A DNA stretch of 59,740 bases from Gammaproteobacteria bacterium (GCA_022340645.1 JAJDNP010000018.1:1-59740), one strand, 5' to 3'; counted from the first letter of the stretch, positions 48,829 through 58,955 are shown. Program-made: numbers and translations. The notes: a model not told the origin generated them from the sequence alone.

Positions 48829-51800
48829 TCATATCTCAGCATTTTCACTAATATGTTTATGCAGTAAAAATTCAGCAAGCTGTTCGATATAAGACAGCAG
48901 TACGGGTACAACAAATAATACCAGCATAGTAGTGAAAGCCAGGCCAAAGGAAATACTGGTTGCCATCGGTATCAAAAACTGCGCCTGCAGTGAAGTCTCA
49001 AACAGCAACGGCGTCAAACCCGCAATGGTGGTTAGCGAGGTGAGTAACACCGCGCGTAAGCGCAAACAGGAGGATTCGATCAGTGCTTCTCGCACCGCCA
49101 TGCCTTTGGCCCGCAGCTGTTTATAGAACGTCACCAGAATGATCGAATCGTTAATCACGATACCGGAAAGGCCAAACATACCAAACTGTGACAATATAGT
49201 CAGATCAATACCCATCAACCAGTGACCGAAAAGCGCACCGCAGATGCCAAAAGGTATAATTATCATCACCGCCAGTGGCCAGATGTACGATGCGAATACC
49301 CAGGCGAGAATGATATAGATCATTACCAGTGCCAGCATGCCGCCGTGCTTCATATCGCTGGAGGTTTCGCGCTCTTCCTCTGCTCGCCCCTTGTAGGAGA
49401 CCTGCAGACTATATTTATCGACGATATCGGGAATAACTGACTGCTGAAGGCCGGCCAGTACTTCTTTCGCATTGCTTACTTTTGCGTCCACTTCCGCGGT
49501 TACATGGACCCCCATCCTGGCATCGGTATGACGTAAAATCTCCAGTCCCTGCTGCGAGCTGAGCTTCACCGCATTGCTCAGTAACACAGGCTGTCCCGCA
49601 GGCGTGATGATCGGCAGCGTATCGAGTATGCCCTGAAATTTTCTTTCATTCGCCGGCAGCATAATGCGTACCTCGATTTCTTCATCACTGTCATAAAATA
49701 TCTGCAGCAGCTGGCCATCAAGTGCTGCACGCAATTGCCTGCCCACTTCAGCAATCGTCAACCCTGCCGACTGCGCAAGCGGTGTAAGTTTGAAGATATA
49801 TTGCTGGCGCCCGTAGGGAAGATCGTCGAGGATATTACTGACGCCGTGATAACTCTTCAGCGCGGTCGTCAGTTCTTCGGCAGCGTGCTTCAGCGTAATG
49901 GCATCCTGGCCGCTGAAAAACACGTCGATATCCAGGCCGGGCGGGCCGCCCCTGGGACTGTTAATCGAAAACTGTTCAACACCTGGCGGCAGTTCGATCC
50001 TTGACTCCCATTCCTCGATAATGGCGGTGTTGCGAACATCCCGTTCATCAGGCTGCAGCAGTTCAACCTTTAACATCGCGTATTGATTGCCGGTCTGAAA
50101 ATTACGTCCGCCATCAAAACTGGCGGTGTTGACCTGCAGCACAGCCGCCTTGATCAATGAACTGTCCTGTTTCAATGCAGCATCTGTTTGCTGCAAGGTC
50201 TGCTCCATTTGCTGCGCGAATGCCCTTACCTGTTCTGGCGGCGTGCCGGCAGAAAACTTGACGCTGGCATTGATCACCGTGCTTTCCGGTTGCGGAAAAA
50301 AGTGAAATTTCAGCTGGCCGAAGATGACCAGGGAAACGGCGAGTACCAGTGCACACAGAGCAATCGTTAACGTCGCCATACGGTTATCAATAACACGAAT
50401 CATCAGCGGTCTGAAATAGTTGTCACGGAAGTTGTTAAACCCGTCTTCCAGTTTCTGTCTCACCTTGCTATTTTTTTTATGATGATTCTTGTGAAAACTG
50501 GTACGCAGATGCCCCGGCAGTATGAGAAAGCTTTCGAACAATGAAGCAATAATCACGCAGATTACGACGAAGGGTATATCAAACAGTATCGAGCCGATGA
50601 TGCCCGTCACCAGCATCAGGGGAAAGAAAGCGGCCACAGTGGTTAGCGAGGATGACATCACCGGTGCCAGCATGCGCATGGCGCCGCCTTCGGCTGCAAG
50701 TAATGAGTTCTCGCCGTATTGATAGTGTGTCAGGGCGTCTTCCGCGACCACGATGGCATCATCGACGATAATACCTAAGGCCATAATCAGCGCGAACAGA
50801 CTGATCATATTGATAGTGCCGCCGGTAAAATATAAAACGGCCAGGGCGCCTAAAAATGATGTTGGAATGCCGACAGCAACCCAGAACGCCACACGGCCGT
50901 TAAGGAAGATATACAGGATTATCAGCACCAGAATCAGACCGCTGACGCCGTTTTTCAGCAGCAGGCTGATTCGCTGCTGAATTAGTGAATAGGCTTCGTC
51001 GAATACTACCAGCTTGACCGCAGGCGACAGTGTGGTGCGAGTTTGCGCCAGCCATGCATCCATGATCTCTGCGGATTTGAGCGCATCTGCATTTTCTGTA
51101 CGTTGCAGATTCATCAGGATAGCCGGGTTTCCCTGATAAAAAATCTCGACCTGGCTTTCTTTCGGCCGGCGCTGTATCTCAGCGATGTCATCTAATGTCA
51201 GTTTTTGCCCTGAGCGATCTGTTAACAGGTCCAGCCTGGCAAACTGCTGCACGTCACGTTTGCGCTGCAGGCCACGCACTTCACGTGCAGCTTCGTTTTC
51301 AGCGACGGTGCCCGCCGGTATATCCTGGCTCTGGCTAACAATACGTTCACCAATCTGGGGCAGTGACAGTCCAAGTTGCTGCAGCTTTTTAGCACTGACT
51401 TCAATGGCTATTTCCTGTTCCGGCATACCGCTGAAACTTACCCGGGCGATGCCTTTGTCCAGCAATTGCCGTTCAAATTCATATGCCAGCGGCCGCAGTT
51501 CTTCCAGTTCGCCTTCTGCCGTTAATATAACCGTCGCTACGGGTTCATAACGGGAAACTTTTTTTACCTCCGGATCTTCAGAATCCGAAGGCAGATGGCG
51601 AACATTGGAAACAAACTGTTTGACGTCATCCAGCGCCACGCCCATCTCACTGCCTTCTTCGAATTCGATGACGACCAGACTCATGCCGCGGGTAGAAGTT
51701 GATGTCATCTCCTTGGCGCCATCGACAGTCCGTAAGGCCTGTTCCATCGGAACGGTAATGGACTGTTCAACATCCTCCGCACTGGCGCCCGGCCAGACAA

Positions 51801-52002
51801 CACGAACAGTGATATAGTCCAGTGCAAAGTTTGGAAAAAACTGCCGGTTCAGTTTTATCAGGCTGTACGAACCGAGAATGATCAAGATTGCCATCAGCAA
51901 ATTAGCAGCGACGGGATGCCGCGCAAATAGATGAATAATGCCGCTTTTTTCTGCAGTAGCAGAAGGCTGTGGCGCTGACGGCGCTATTGATTCAGTGCCC
52001 AT
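48829..52002 (-). CDS. RND efflux pump inner-membrane subunit (AcrB/HAE1 family)
   Basis: The 1057-aa protein has 12 helices and two large periplasmic loops of HAE1 type. Marks include PGASAEDVEQSITVPMEQAL, the TM4 Asp pair in IIVDDAIVVAED and a second-half FGLSGIVINDSIIL. It is driven by the proton gradient and pumps drugs or hydrophobic compounds through a tripartite complex. It starts 6 bases after the adaptor gene. No outer-membrane TolC-type gene is adjacent. Confidence 0.95.
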   Translation of the reverse strand: MGTESIAPSAPQPSATAEKSGIIHLFARHPVAANLLMAILIILGSYSLIKLNRQFFPNFALDYITVRVVWPGASAEDVEQSITVPMEQALRTVDGAKEMTSTSTRGMSLVVIEFEEGSEMGVALDDVKQFVSNVRHLPSDSEDPEVKKVSRYEPVATVILTAEGELEELRPLAYEFERQLLDKGIARVSFSGMPEQEIAIEVSAKKLQQLGLSLPQIGERIVSQSQDIPAGTVAENEAAREVRGLQRKRDVQQFARLDLLTDRSGQKLTLDDIAEIQRRPKESQVEIFYQGNPAILMNLQRTENADALKSAEIMDAWLAQTRTTLSPAVKLVVFDEAYSLIQQRISLLLKNGVSGLILVLIILYIFLNGRVAFWVAVGIPTSFLGALAVLYFTGGTINMISLFALIMALGIIVDDAIVVAEDALTHYQYGENSLLAAEGGAMRMLAPVMSSSLTTVAAFFPLMLVTGIIGSILFDIPFVVICVIIASLFESFLILPGHLRTSFHKNHHKKNSKVRQKLEDGFNNFRDNYFRPLMIRVIDNRMATLTIALCALVLAVSLVIFGQLKFHFFPQPESTVINASVKFSAGTPPEQVRAFAQQMEQTLQQTDAALKQDSSLIKAAVLQVNTASFDGGRNFQTGNQYAMLKVELLQPDERDVRNTAIIEEWESRIELPPGVEQFSINSPRGGPPGLDIDVFFSGQDAITLKHAAEELTTALKSYHGVSNILDDLPYGRQQYIFKLTPLAQSAGLTIAEVGRQLRAALDGQLLQIFYDSDEEIEVRIMLPANERKFQGILDTLPIITPAGQPVLLSNAVKLSSQQGLEILRHTDARMGVHVTAEVDAKVSNAKEVLAGLQQSVIPDIVDKYSLQVSYKGRAEEERETSSDMKHGGMLALVMIYIILAWVFASYIWPLAVMIIIPFGICGALFGHWLMGIDLTILSQFGMFGLSGIVINDSIILVTFYKQLRAKGMAVREALIESSCLRLRAVLLTSLTTIAGLTPLLFETSLQAQFLIPMATSISFGLAFTTMLVLFVVPVLLSYIEQLAEFLLHKHISENAEI

Positions 52003-52008
52003 GCGGTG

Positions 52009-53349
52009 TTATGGAAGTTCCGACGCTGGCGTAATCGCTGTAGCTGATACCGCCTGGCCAGTCGCCGAGGTATTGCGCACTTCAACTTTTAGACCGCTGA
52101 ATGCATGCGGCAGCTGAGTTGTTATTATTTCATCACCGGGCTTCAGTTTTTCACTGCGCACCAGCACATACTGTTTAGCCTGTTTAAATTGTTGACCCAC
52201 TTTAGCAACATCAACGGCAGCCAGTCTCGCATTTTCGACGCGGTAAATACGGTTTGTGCCATAAATGGAAGATACAGGGAGACTGTAAACATCTTCAATC
52301 GCCGGCAATTCCAGAATAATTACCAGAACTTCACCGATGATTAATGAACCGGCATCTTCAGCAGACACTTCGAACAGGGCGTCCACACCGATACCTGTTT
52401 GCGCAATAGTGCCTGATATACGATTTAGCGCAACGTTGATATTTCCATGGTTTGTTTTGACGGCGCCATACAGGTGTTTTCCCTGGCTTAATGACTGCTG
52501 GATTGTGCTCAGATATTTGTCCGGCAGCTGCGCGCGCAGCTCCACATTTTCCGTTGAATAAAGCTTAAGCAGTTCTTCACCCGGACGCATTCGCTCGCCC
52601 GGCGAGACATTTGTTGAGACTATAATACCGTCAAACGGTGCGTCGATGGTGGCTCGCTGCAGATCAGTTTGTGCCTGCTGGAGGAGCGCACGCTTTTGCG
52701 CAAGCCGGGCCTCCAGTTGAGCAAGCCGTGCCGGATGATCGGTAACCGCCAGCTCTCTCGCTTTCAGGGCCAGTTTCTGACTCTCCAGGGCCTGTTTCTG
52801 CGAATCGTAACTGCTCTGGCTGGTGAGATTGCTCTTACTGGTTTTCTCTTCACGCGACAGCTTTTTTTCTGCCAGTGAAACCAGCGATTTTTCCAGTTTT
52901 AAGGCGTCCAGGTCATTCTTGTGGCGGTTCTTCTCCGATTCGATCAAGGCTTCAAGCTCGGCGACGTCAGCGGCTTTCTGTTGCAGGGCCAGCTGCACAT
53001 CCAGTTCGTCCAGTTTTACCATTAACTGTCCTTTTGCAACCACCTGGCCTTCTTTTACGTATATCGATTCTACGTCTGCATTGAGACTCGCAGTAATGGT
53101 CGCCATATAGGGCGACTCGACCTGCCCGTAGAGTTCCAGCTGCGGTGTTTTAGCGTCGCCAACCAGGCGCTGTGTCTGTACAACCCAGCTTTTCTCCTCA
53201 TTCTTTTTCACTGGCGGTTCAGGTTGCACCAGTTTGAATATGAGCAGTATTATTATCGTTACTGCAATCGCTGCGAAAGGTAAGTATCTGGATGGGCTGT
53301 GATTTCGCCAGCGGGGAGATCTGAAGAATTGTGATATCAGTTCAATCAT
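52009..53349 (-). CDS. RND efflux membrane fusion (adaptor) protein
   Basis: The 446-aa protein has one N-terminal helix (~residues 24-42), a lipoyl-like barrel (ITASLNADVESIYVKEGQVVAKGQL), a long alpha-hairpin coiled coil (~110-225) and a beta-barrel with RATIDAPFDGIIVSTNVSPGE. It joins the RND subunit at 48829 to an outer-membrane channel. It is first in the two-gene operon; the promoter must lie in 53350-53600. Confidence 0.93.
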   Translation of the reverse strand: MIELISQFFRSPRWRNHSPSRYLPFAAIAVTIIILLIFKLVQPEPPVKKNEEKSWVVQTQRLVGDAKTPQLELYGQVESPYMATITASLNADVESIYVKEGQVVAKGQLMVKLDELDVQLALQQKAADVAELEALIESEKNRHKNDLDALKLEKSLVSLAEKKLSREEKTSKSNLTSQSSYDSQKQALESQKLALKARELAVTDHPARLAQLEARLAQKRALLQQAQTDLQRATIDAPFDGIIVSTNVSPGERMRPGEELLKLYSTENVELRAQLPDKYLSTIQQSLSQGKHLYGAVKTNHGNINVALNRISGTIAQTGIGVDALFEVSAEDAGSLIIGEVLVIILELPAIEDVYSLPVSSIYGTNRIYRVENARLAAVDVAKVGQQFKQAKQYVLVRSEKLKPGDEIITTQLPHAFSGLKVEVRNTSATGQAVSATAITPASELP

Positions 53350-53584
53350 TATTCGTTAGCATGCTGAGAATTTCCTAAAACAGGCCGACATTCTACCAAT
53401 CCATGAAACAAATGTATGATTAAACTTTTCCCGGTGAGTTTTCAATCAAGCTGTATTTTTTGCGCTATGGCAATATAAAAAAAGTTTGCAGACACAGACA
53501 AAGACTGGTGATACGATTGTCCAATAGGCTAAGCTAATTGCTTTGACACGAAATCAAGGTGAGGTTCGACGTTGATCAAGTTAC

Positions 53585-53598
53585 TTGATTAGAATCAA
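53585..53598 (+). promoter_or_regulatory. Perfect FNR box upstream of the host-attachment-family gene
   Basis: TTGAT-TAGA-ATCAA matches the FNR consensus at all ten positions. Its centre (53591.5) is 41.5 bases before 53633, and a TTTAAT -10 hexamer occupies 53621-53626, i.e. -12 to -7. This is exact class II FNR promoter geometry, 28 bases before the ATG. It predicts activation at low oxygen. Confidence 0.75.
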
Positions 53599-53660
53599 CT
53601 ACGTAAGCTGGAACTTGATGTTTAATATTCAATGAAAAATGACAATTGTGAGGTGCAATA

Positions 53661-54110
53661 ATGAAATTAACATGGTTAGTTGTTGCCGATAATAGTAGAG
53701 CACGTATCTTTAAAGTCGATTCTCGAATGGGTCCATTGGAAGAAATTGAAAGCATCGTGCATACAGAAGCAAGATTGCATGAGCAGGATATGACCACCGA
53801 TTTACCCGGACGTGGAAATAGCAATGGCGGTGGCGCGGGCGGCCATGCATATCAGGACGAAATAAGCCCGAAAGAGCAGGAAAATATTAATTTCGCCAAA
53901 AAAATTGCCAATGAACTGGATCTTGCTCGTAAAAACAACAAATTCAAACAATTTGGTCTGGTTGCCGCACCGGGTTTTTTAGGCAATCTGCGTAAACAGT
54001 TTAACGCCCAGACAGCGAAACTGGCCTGTTTTGAAATGGCAAAGAACCTGTCTCATCTTACTGCTCAGGAAATTCGGCAGCATTTACCCGAACGTTTACC
54101 CAGTTTATAA
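53661..54110 (+). CDS. Host attachment protein family (PF10116-like, eRF1-like fold)
   Basis: The 149-aa protein starts TWLVVADNSRARIF, has a Gly-rich loop (NSNGGGAGGHAYQDE, ~54-68) and FGLVAAPGFLGNLRKQF (~100-116), as in the family named for an Agrobacterium attachment protein. The fold resembles an eRF1/Pelota domain; real function is unclear and likely intracellular. GAGGTG precedes the ATG. A perfect FNR box drives it. Confidence 0.88.
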   Translation: MKLTWLVVADNSRARIFKVDSRMGPLEEIESIVHTEARLHEQDMTTDLPGRGNSNGGGAGGHAYQDEISPKEQENINFAKKIANELDLARKNNKFKQFGLVAAPGFLGNLRKQFNAQTAKLACFEMAKNLSHLTAQEIRQHLPERLPSL

Positions 54111-54137
54111 CGTTCCTGTTTGTAGAGCCTCTTTATT

Positions 54138-54176
54138 TAAATATGCTTATGACTAATGTAGTCATAAGCATATTTA
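54138..54176 (+). terminator. Long AT-rich hairpin after the host-attachment-family gene
   Basis: TAAATATGCTTATGACTA and its complement form an 18-bp stem with a 3-base loop, 28 bases after the stop. It can end transcription even without a separate U-tract, as the 3' arm is T-rich. Confidence 0.7.
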
Positions 54177-54267
54177 TTGATAAATATCAAAAAATACTTT
54201 TTATAACAGTACCATAGAAGGATGTGGTGAGCGAACCTCACCAATCGTTAAGCTTTTTTATTATTTT

Positions 54268-54293
54268 GTCATTGCGAGGAACGAAGCAATGAC
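54268..54293. repeat. Short palindromic repeat GTCATTGC...GCAATGAC
   Basis: The 8-bp arms at 54268-54275 and 54286-54293 surround GAGGAACGAA. This sequence type is a widespread dispersed palindrome in Proteobacteria. Confidence 0.55.
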
Positions 54294-54432
54294 TGACCCA
54301 ATATTGATCTATTTTTGGTTTTTTCGCGTGTTTTGTGTTCTTCGCGGATTATTCTTTTTAAATTCATTACCTGATGCGATTAATGCGGTTCGTGCTTCAT
54401 CACACATCCTGCAGCACTGACAAAAGCAGATT

Positions 54433-54513
54433 TTCTCGCAGAGGCGCAAAGACGCAGAGAAACGATTATCATGTTTATGTTTTTCTTTGCCTCTTTGCAC
54501 CCTGGCGAGAGAA
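54433..54513. repeat. Inverted-repeat element (TCTCGC...GCAAAG family), member 2
   Basis: Arms 54433-54462 and 54482-54513 are imperfect complements with the core GGCGCAAAGACGCAGAGAAA on the left. It lies in a 439-base gap (54111-54549) that holds repeats and no gene. Confidence 0.65.
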
Positions 54514-54549
54514 TATGTCTTGATCAATAAAGATAAGTTTCAGACGAGG

Positions 54550-56124
54550 TCAAATCTGTTTTATCTTTTCTGCTAATGTATCCATCTCCAGTATTTCTCC
54601 AGTATCCACAGAAATTGCTGTATCGATTTCATCTTTATGCAAAGGTTGCCAGTTTGTCAGCTGATGTTCCAATACGCGTAGATCCGCATCGGAGACATCG
54701 TGTTTTCTATTGACGATACGTTGCCGCAGTATATCGGCGGCGGCAGTTACTTCAATAATGACATAAGAAACCGCTAAAGCACTGGCAAGCTGCTGGAAAG
54801 GCCTGCGCTTGTCGTATTCAAGAAAGGCAGCATCGACAATAACGCTATAACCGGCACTGATTATCATTTCTGCCAGTTCAGCCAGTTTTGTATAAGTTTT
54901 ACTGGACGCCTGTTTCGAATAGATACCAGTGTCGATTTTATCTGCTGTACTGCCGCCTGGTGCAACGCTGTCCGGGTTTATGCCAAATAATCGTTTGCGC
55001 TCTACATCAGAGCGAATGCGTATTGCCCCCATTAGTTCAACCAGGCGCCCGGATACGGTGCTTTTTCCTGATGCAGACAGTCCGCGCATAATTATTAACC
55101 GGGGTGTTGGCGGCTGTGTATATGCCGCTGCCAGCCTGAGATAGGACTCGAATTCTGCAAGTGACTGTTTTATTTCTTTTTCTGTGGTCTGCTTTTGCTC
55201 CATGCGCAAGGCGTTTACCTTGGCACGCACCAGGGCACGATAACAAAGATAATAAGGCAATACCGATAGCCCCGCATAATCACCGGTAACTTCCAGATAG
55301 CTATTGAGGAAGCGGCTGGCGAGCTGATTTTGTTTCCGGTCCTGTAAATCCATGACCAGGAAAGCGATTTCGCTCATCACATCTATCCAGCGTAACTTTG
55401 GGTTAAATTCGATGCAGTCAAATGCACTTGGTCCACTTTCAAGCCATACCAGATTGCGCAAATGCATATCACCGTGGCATTCACGAACAAATCCATCAGT
55501 TTTACGCTGCCGGAAGACAGCTTCAAGCTTTATGAATTCCGCTTCGCTCCACTGCTCGAGTGCAGCTAGTGTTTCTTTATACGGCCCGGTATCAAGATGC
55601 TCATTAATCTGGGTGAAATTCTCTGCAACCGGCTGGTGGACCGCATTAGTATTGCCATATTCCATTGACTCATCGGCAACTTCTACAGTCTGATGAAAAT
55701 CAGCAACCATGGTTGCTATTGCATCCATATCTTCAGCTTTGATCTCACCGGCAGCCAGCATATTATCCACCTGGGCAGATTGCGGAAACTGTGCCATTTT
55801 CACCGCGTATTCGATTACCTCAATGCCGTGCAACTTATCCAGGGCTGAAATACGTGGATGCTTTTTCGAACCTGTGATGGCGACAACCTGAAGATAAATA
55901 GCGGGCGCCAGTCTGCGATTCAGGCGTAATTCCTGGTTGCAAAAATCAAACCTGTTTTCCAGTGTTGAGAAATCAAGAAAGCCAAAATCCACCGGCTTTT
56001 TTATCTTGTAGGCAAAATCACCCGTCAGGATCACCCAGGAAATATGGGTTTCTATCAGTTCAATATTTTTAACCGGATGATCATAAACCTCCGGCTTAAG
56101 CATATTTGCAATATCAAATGGCAT
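54550..56124 (-). CDS. Aminoglycoside phosphotransferase-like kinase fused to an AAA (zeta-toxin-like) ATPase
   Basis: The 524-aa protein has an N-terminal APH-type kinase domain (~1-330) with catalytic HGDMHLRN and FDCIEFNPKLRWIDV, and a C-terminal P-loop domain (~340-515) with LIIMRGLSASGKSTVS (Walker A) and a late EVTAAADILRQRI stretch of AAA_33/zeta type. The fusion is common in Proteobacteria; its substrate is unknown. Encoded alone. Confidence 0.85.
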   Translation of the reverse strand: MPFDIANMLKPEVYDHPVKNIELIETHISWVILTGDFAYKIKKPVDFGFLDFSTLENRFDFCNQELRLNRRLAPAIYLQVVAITGSKKHPRISALDKLHGIEVIEYAVKMAQFPQSAQVDNMLAAGEIKAEDMDAIATMVADFHQTVEVADESMEYGNTNAVHQPVAENFTQINEHLDTGPYKETLAALEQWSEAEFIKLEAVFRQRKTDGFVRECHGDMHLRNLVWLESGPSAFDCIEFNPKLRWIDVMSEIAFLVMDLQDRKQNQLASRFLNSYLEVTGDYAGLSVLPYYLCYRALVRAKVNALRMEQKQTTEKEIKQSLAEFESYLRLAAAYTQPPTPRLIIMRGLSASGKSTVSGRLVELMGAIRIRSDVERKRLFGINPDSVAPGGSTADKIDTGIYSKQASSKTYTKLAELAEMIISAGYSVIVDAAFLEYDKRRPFQQLASALAVSYVIIEVTAAADILRQRIVNRKHDVSDADLRVLEHQLTNWQPLHKDEIDTAISVDTGEILEMDTLAEKIKQI

Positions 56125-56155
56125 TATTTTTTGTGATTCCTAATAATTTTGAATA

Positions 56156-56180
56156 TTCCACCGGCTGAAAGCCGGTGGAA
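56156..56180. repeat. Perfect hairpin TTCCACCGGCT-GAA-AGCCGGTGGAA
   Basis: An 11-bp stem with GAA loop sits upstream of the kinase gene at 54550-56124, on the non-coding side, so it is not its terminator. It is a dispersed palindrome or leader structure. Confidence 0.55.
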
Positions 56181-56255
56181 TTCAACCGATTGATCGGCCA
56201 TTCGGCGGATTCATATCTGCCAGCCGGTCACCTTTATCAAAGTGCCGTTTGTTTA

Positions 56256-56350
56256 TCTCACCAGGACGCAAAGTATGCAAAGAAAACAATTAGCATGCTA
56301 GCTTCAAATAAAAAACGCCTTTCTTTTCGAGCTTTGCACCCTGGCGAGAG
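56256..56350. repeat. Inverted-repeat element (TCTCGC...GCAAAG family), member 3
   Basis: Arms 56256-56285 (TCTCACCAGGACGCAAAG..) and 56320-56350 are imperfect complements. The right end shares GCACCCTGGCGAGAG with member 2. It lies in a 514-base gap (56125-56638); the rest of the gap shows no gene. Confidence 0.65.
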
Positions 56351-56638
56351 TATATGATTCATTCCCTGTCCATCACCTAAAGGCGAGTGGTTTACCGATG
56401 CCCTACCAGGGCCCCTAAACAATCATCCCCGGTTATCATAAAAATGAAACCATATTTTAACAACATCATAAAAAATTCTGTTTAAATAAGCCGATAAAAT
56501 TGTGTGATTAGCAGGTATAAATGTGTGGCCTGGTCTAAACTATATCCAACAGGTAAACATTGTAATTTGATTCGTGTTTTTCGGCTTGCGTTTAACATTG
56601 AGATTACACGAATACCGGGATAGTTACATCTGAGCACC

Positions 56639-58828
56639 ATGAAAAAAAACCAACGACAAATATTGTGTTCATCCCTGCTGCTTGTCTCCTCAGGCACGTT
56701 TAACCAGACTACAGCCGAAACAGCTGCGATTCCACAGGAATTATCAGCAATGCAGTCAACCGCTCACAGGTTTGACCAGTACCTGGACGACAACAATGTC
56801 GATAAAAAAAACAGCCAGGATAAACTGATGCTGGCAACAGCCGATACTTATACAGATAATAAAAGTGCCGGCCGGCTCGATGATATTATCGCAGAACACA
56901 ACAGCAAACAGACTGAAGCTGACACCGCTACGGCTCAAGCTGGCAATTTCTCAGAAGAAGAACTTGTTCGCCTGCGAGAAGTATTTATGCATGCAGAAAA
57001 AGCCGTTAAAAAAAATAATAAAGCAGTATATATTCGACTCGCAGATAAGCTGCAAGGTTACCCCCTGCTGCCCTACCTTCAATACCAGTGGCTGGTAAAA
57101 CACCTGGATGACGACACACAGATAGAGCTCTTCCTTGCAGAAAACGCCTCGTCACGTTATGCCGGTAAATTAAAATATAAATGGTTAAACCATCTGGCTA
57201 AACACAGGAAATGGCCGCTTTATTTGCAGTATTACACACAGAGCAACGAAACCAGCCTGAGTTGCTACTACCACCGTGCACTGTATAACACCGGCAACAA
57301 ACAGGTGGCGCTGTATGGCGCTAAAATCCTGTGGAACGTTGGTCATTCACAACCACGGCAATGCGACCCACTGTTTGCACAGCTGAAAAAATCCAGTTTC
57401 TTTACTGACGATCTGGTCTGGCAACGGTTCACTGCAGCGATACAGAATAATAACACCAGTCTTGCCACTTATATAAAAAGCCTGATGCCCAAATCTGAGC
57501 AGACGAACGCTCAATTATGGATTAACCTGCACCGCAATCCTTCACATTACATGCAGCAACTGTTGAAGCTTTCAAAAACACCTCGTTCATTCGCTATGTT
57601 CACCCACGCGATTGAACGGCTTGCCAGAAAAGATCTGGACCGAGCAATTGAAATATGGGATGAAAACAAGCCGGCCTTTATTGACGAAAATAATTCTGCT
57701 GACAACAAACAGGCTATTGATCAGCTGGAAAGGCGGCTGGCATTTAAACTGGCGTATAAAGGTGAACCTGGCGCATATGAACGTCTCAGCCAGTTAGATG
57801 ATCCAGATGACAACAGTAAAGCCTGGCGCGTACGAACAGCACTCGCTGAACAAAACTGGCCGAACGTAATCACTGCAATAAATGCGCTTGATGACACAGA
57901 GAAAGAAGAAGAAAAATGGCAGTACTGGCTGGCACGCGCCAGTCTCGAAACAGGTGATGTCGAGCAGGCCGAAAAATTGCTGTCCGAACTGTCAAAGCAG
58001 CGTAGTTTCTATGGTTATCTTGCCGCTGACAAAGTAAACAATATGTACCAGCTTTCAGACAGGCCGCTTGATGTTTCTACAGAGCAAATTACCGAACTTA
58101 AAAACCGCAAAGAGTTCCGTGTTGCATCTGAACTCAGGCATCTGGACAGACAAACTGAAGCCAAACTGCAATGGTGGCACGCTGTTAGTCAGTTAAATAA
58201 CGATGAGATTCTTGTCGCCGCGAAATTAGCTCAACAGTGGAACTGGTCTGAAATCGCTATTTTTACCATTGCCAAAGCGAAATACTGGGATGACGTAGAA
58301 TTACGTTTTCCGCTAAATTACGCCGAGAGTGTTTACCAGAACTCGGCAAAGCAAAACCTGAATCCTTCAATTCTGTTTGGCATGATACGCCGTGAAAGTG
58401 CCTTTAATGAAAATGCATATTCTTCGGTTGGCGCACGTGGACTTATGCAGCTTATGCCGCAAACAGCCAGGCATATCGCCAAAAATCTTAAGGAGCGATG
58501 GCGTGGCAGCAACAGCCTGTATAATCCGGCCACCAACCTGAAATATGGCTCCTATTATTATCAGAAATTGTTAAATAAGTTTGACGGGCACTTTGCACTT
58601 GCACTGGCCGCCTATAATGCCGGGCCCGAGCGGGTAAAACAATGGCTGCCCGAGGATGAAACAGTACCTGCAGACATCTGGATAGAAACAATTCCATATC
58701 AAGAAACCCGGGAATATGTAATCGCTGTACTAGCCTATACACTGATCTACCAGCAGCGTACCCAGTCGGAGGAGCAACTGTCGATGAATGCCCTGACGCC
58801 TGACATACAGCCATTGGCAAGCTATTAG
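56639..58828 (+). CDS. slt: Soluble lytic murein transglycosylase Slt
   Basis: The 729-aa exported protein has a signal peptide (cleavage ~residue 27), a long alpha-superhelix (~100-550) and a C-terminal SLT catalytic domain (~560-690): FGMIRRESAFNENAYSSVG (catalytic Glu ~586), GLMQLMPQTA, NLKYGSYYYQKLL and LALAAYNAGPERVKQWL. It cleaves peptidoglycan to 1,6-anhydro products during wall recycling. A ~65-residue polar insert (about 50-100), compared with E. coli Slt70, follows the signal. Monocistronic. Confidence 0.93.
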   Translation: MKKNQRQILCSSLLLVSSGTFNQTTAETAAIPQELSAMQSTAHRFDQYLDDNNVDKKNSQDKLMLATADTYTDNKSAGRLDDIIAEHNSKQTEADTATAQAGNFSEEELVRLREVFMHAEKAVKKNNKAVYIRLADKLQGYPLLPYLQYQWLVKHLDDDTQIELFLAENASSRYAGKLKYKWLNHLAKHRKWPLYLQYYTQSNETSLSCYYHRALYNTGNKQVALYGAKILWNVGHSQPRQCDPLFAQLKKSSFFTDDLVWQRFTAAIQNNNTSLATYIKSLMPKSEQTNAQLWINLHRNPSHYMQQLLKLSKTPRSFAMFTHAIERLARKDLDRAIEIWDENKPAFIDENNSADNKQAIDQLERRLAFKLAYKGEPGAYERLSQLDDPDDNSKAWRVRTALAEQNWPNVITAINALDDTEKEEEKWQYWLARASLETGDVEQAEKLLSELSKQRSFYGYLAADKVNNMYQLSDRPLDVSTEQITELKNRKEFRVASELRHLDRQTEAKLQWWHAVSQLNNDEILVAAKLAQQWNWSEIAIFTIAKAKYWDDVELRFPLNYAESVYQNSAKQNLNPSILFGMIRRESAFNENAYSSVGARGLMQLMPQTARHIAKNLKERWRGSNSLYNPATNLKYGSYYYQKLLNKFDGHFALALAAYNAGPERVKQWLPEDETVPADIWIETIPYQETREYVIAVLAYTLIYQQRTQSEEQLSMNALTPDIQPLASY

Positions 58829-58860
58829 CCCGAGCCCCGCAGCTTTAACAGCATTTACTA

Positions 58861-58955
58861 ACCACCGAGACTCAGAGTACGGAAAAAAGCTTTTTAATAT
58901 TGTTTGTGCGTCGCACAGACAAGAAACAATAAATAACTCTGTGTTCTCTGTGGTG
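58861..58955. repeat. Inverted-repeat element between convergent genes
   Basis: Outer arms ACCACCGAGACTCAGAGT (58861-58878) and the complement at ~58936-58955 (CTCTGTGTTCTCTGTGGTG). An inner palindrome GTGCGTCGCAC with ATTGTTT/AAACAAT arms lies near 58899-58930. The outer ends resemble those of the elements around hypF (CCACAGAG). It may also end transcription in both directions. Confidence 0.6.

Noticed and set aside
53542-53556. Second FNR-like site TTGACACGAAATCAA
   Set aside because: The half sites are 5 bases apart instead of 4, so FNR would not bind well; the perfect box lies 43 bases further on.
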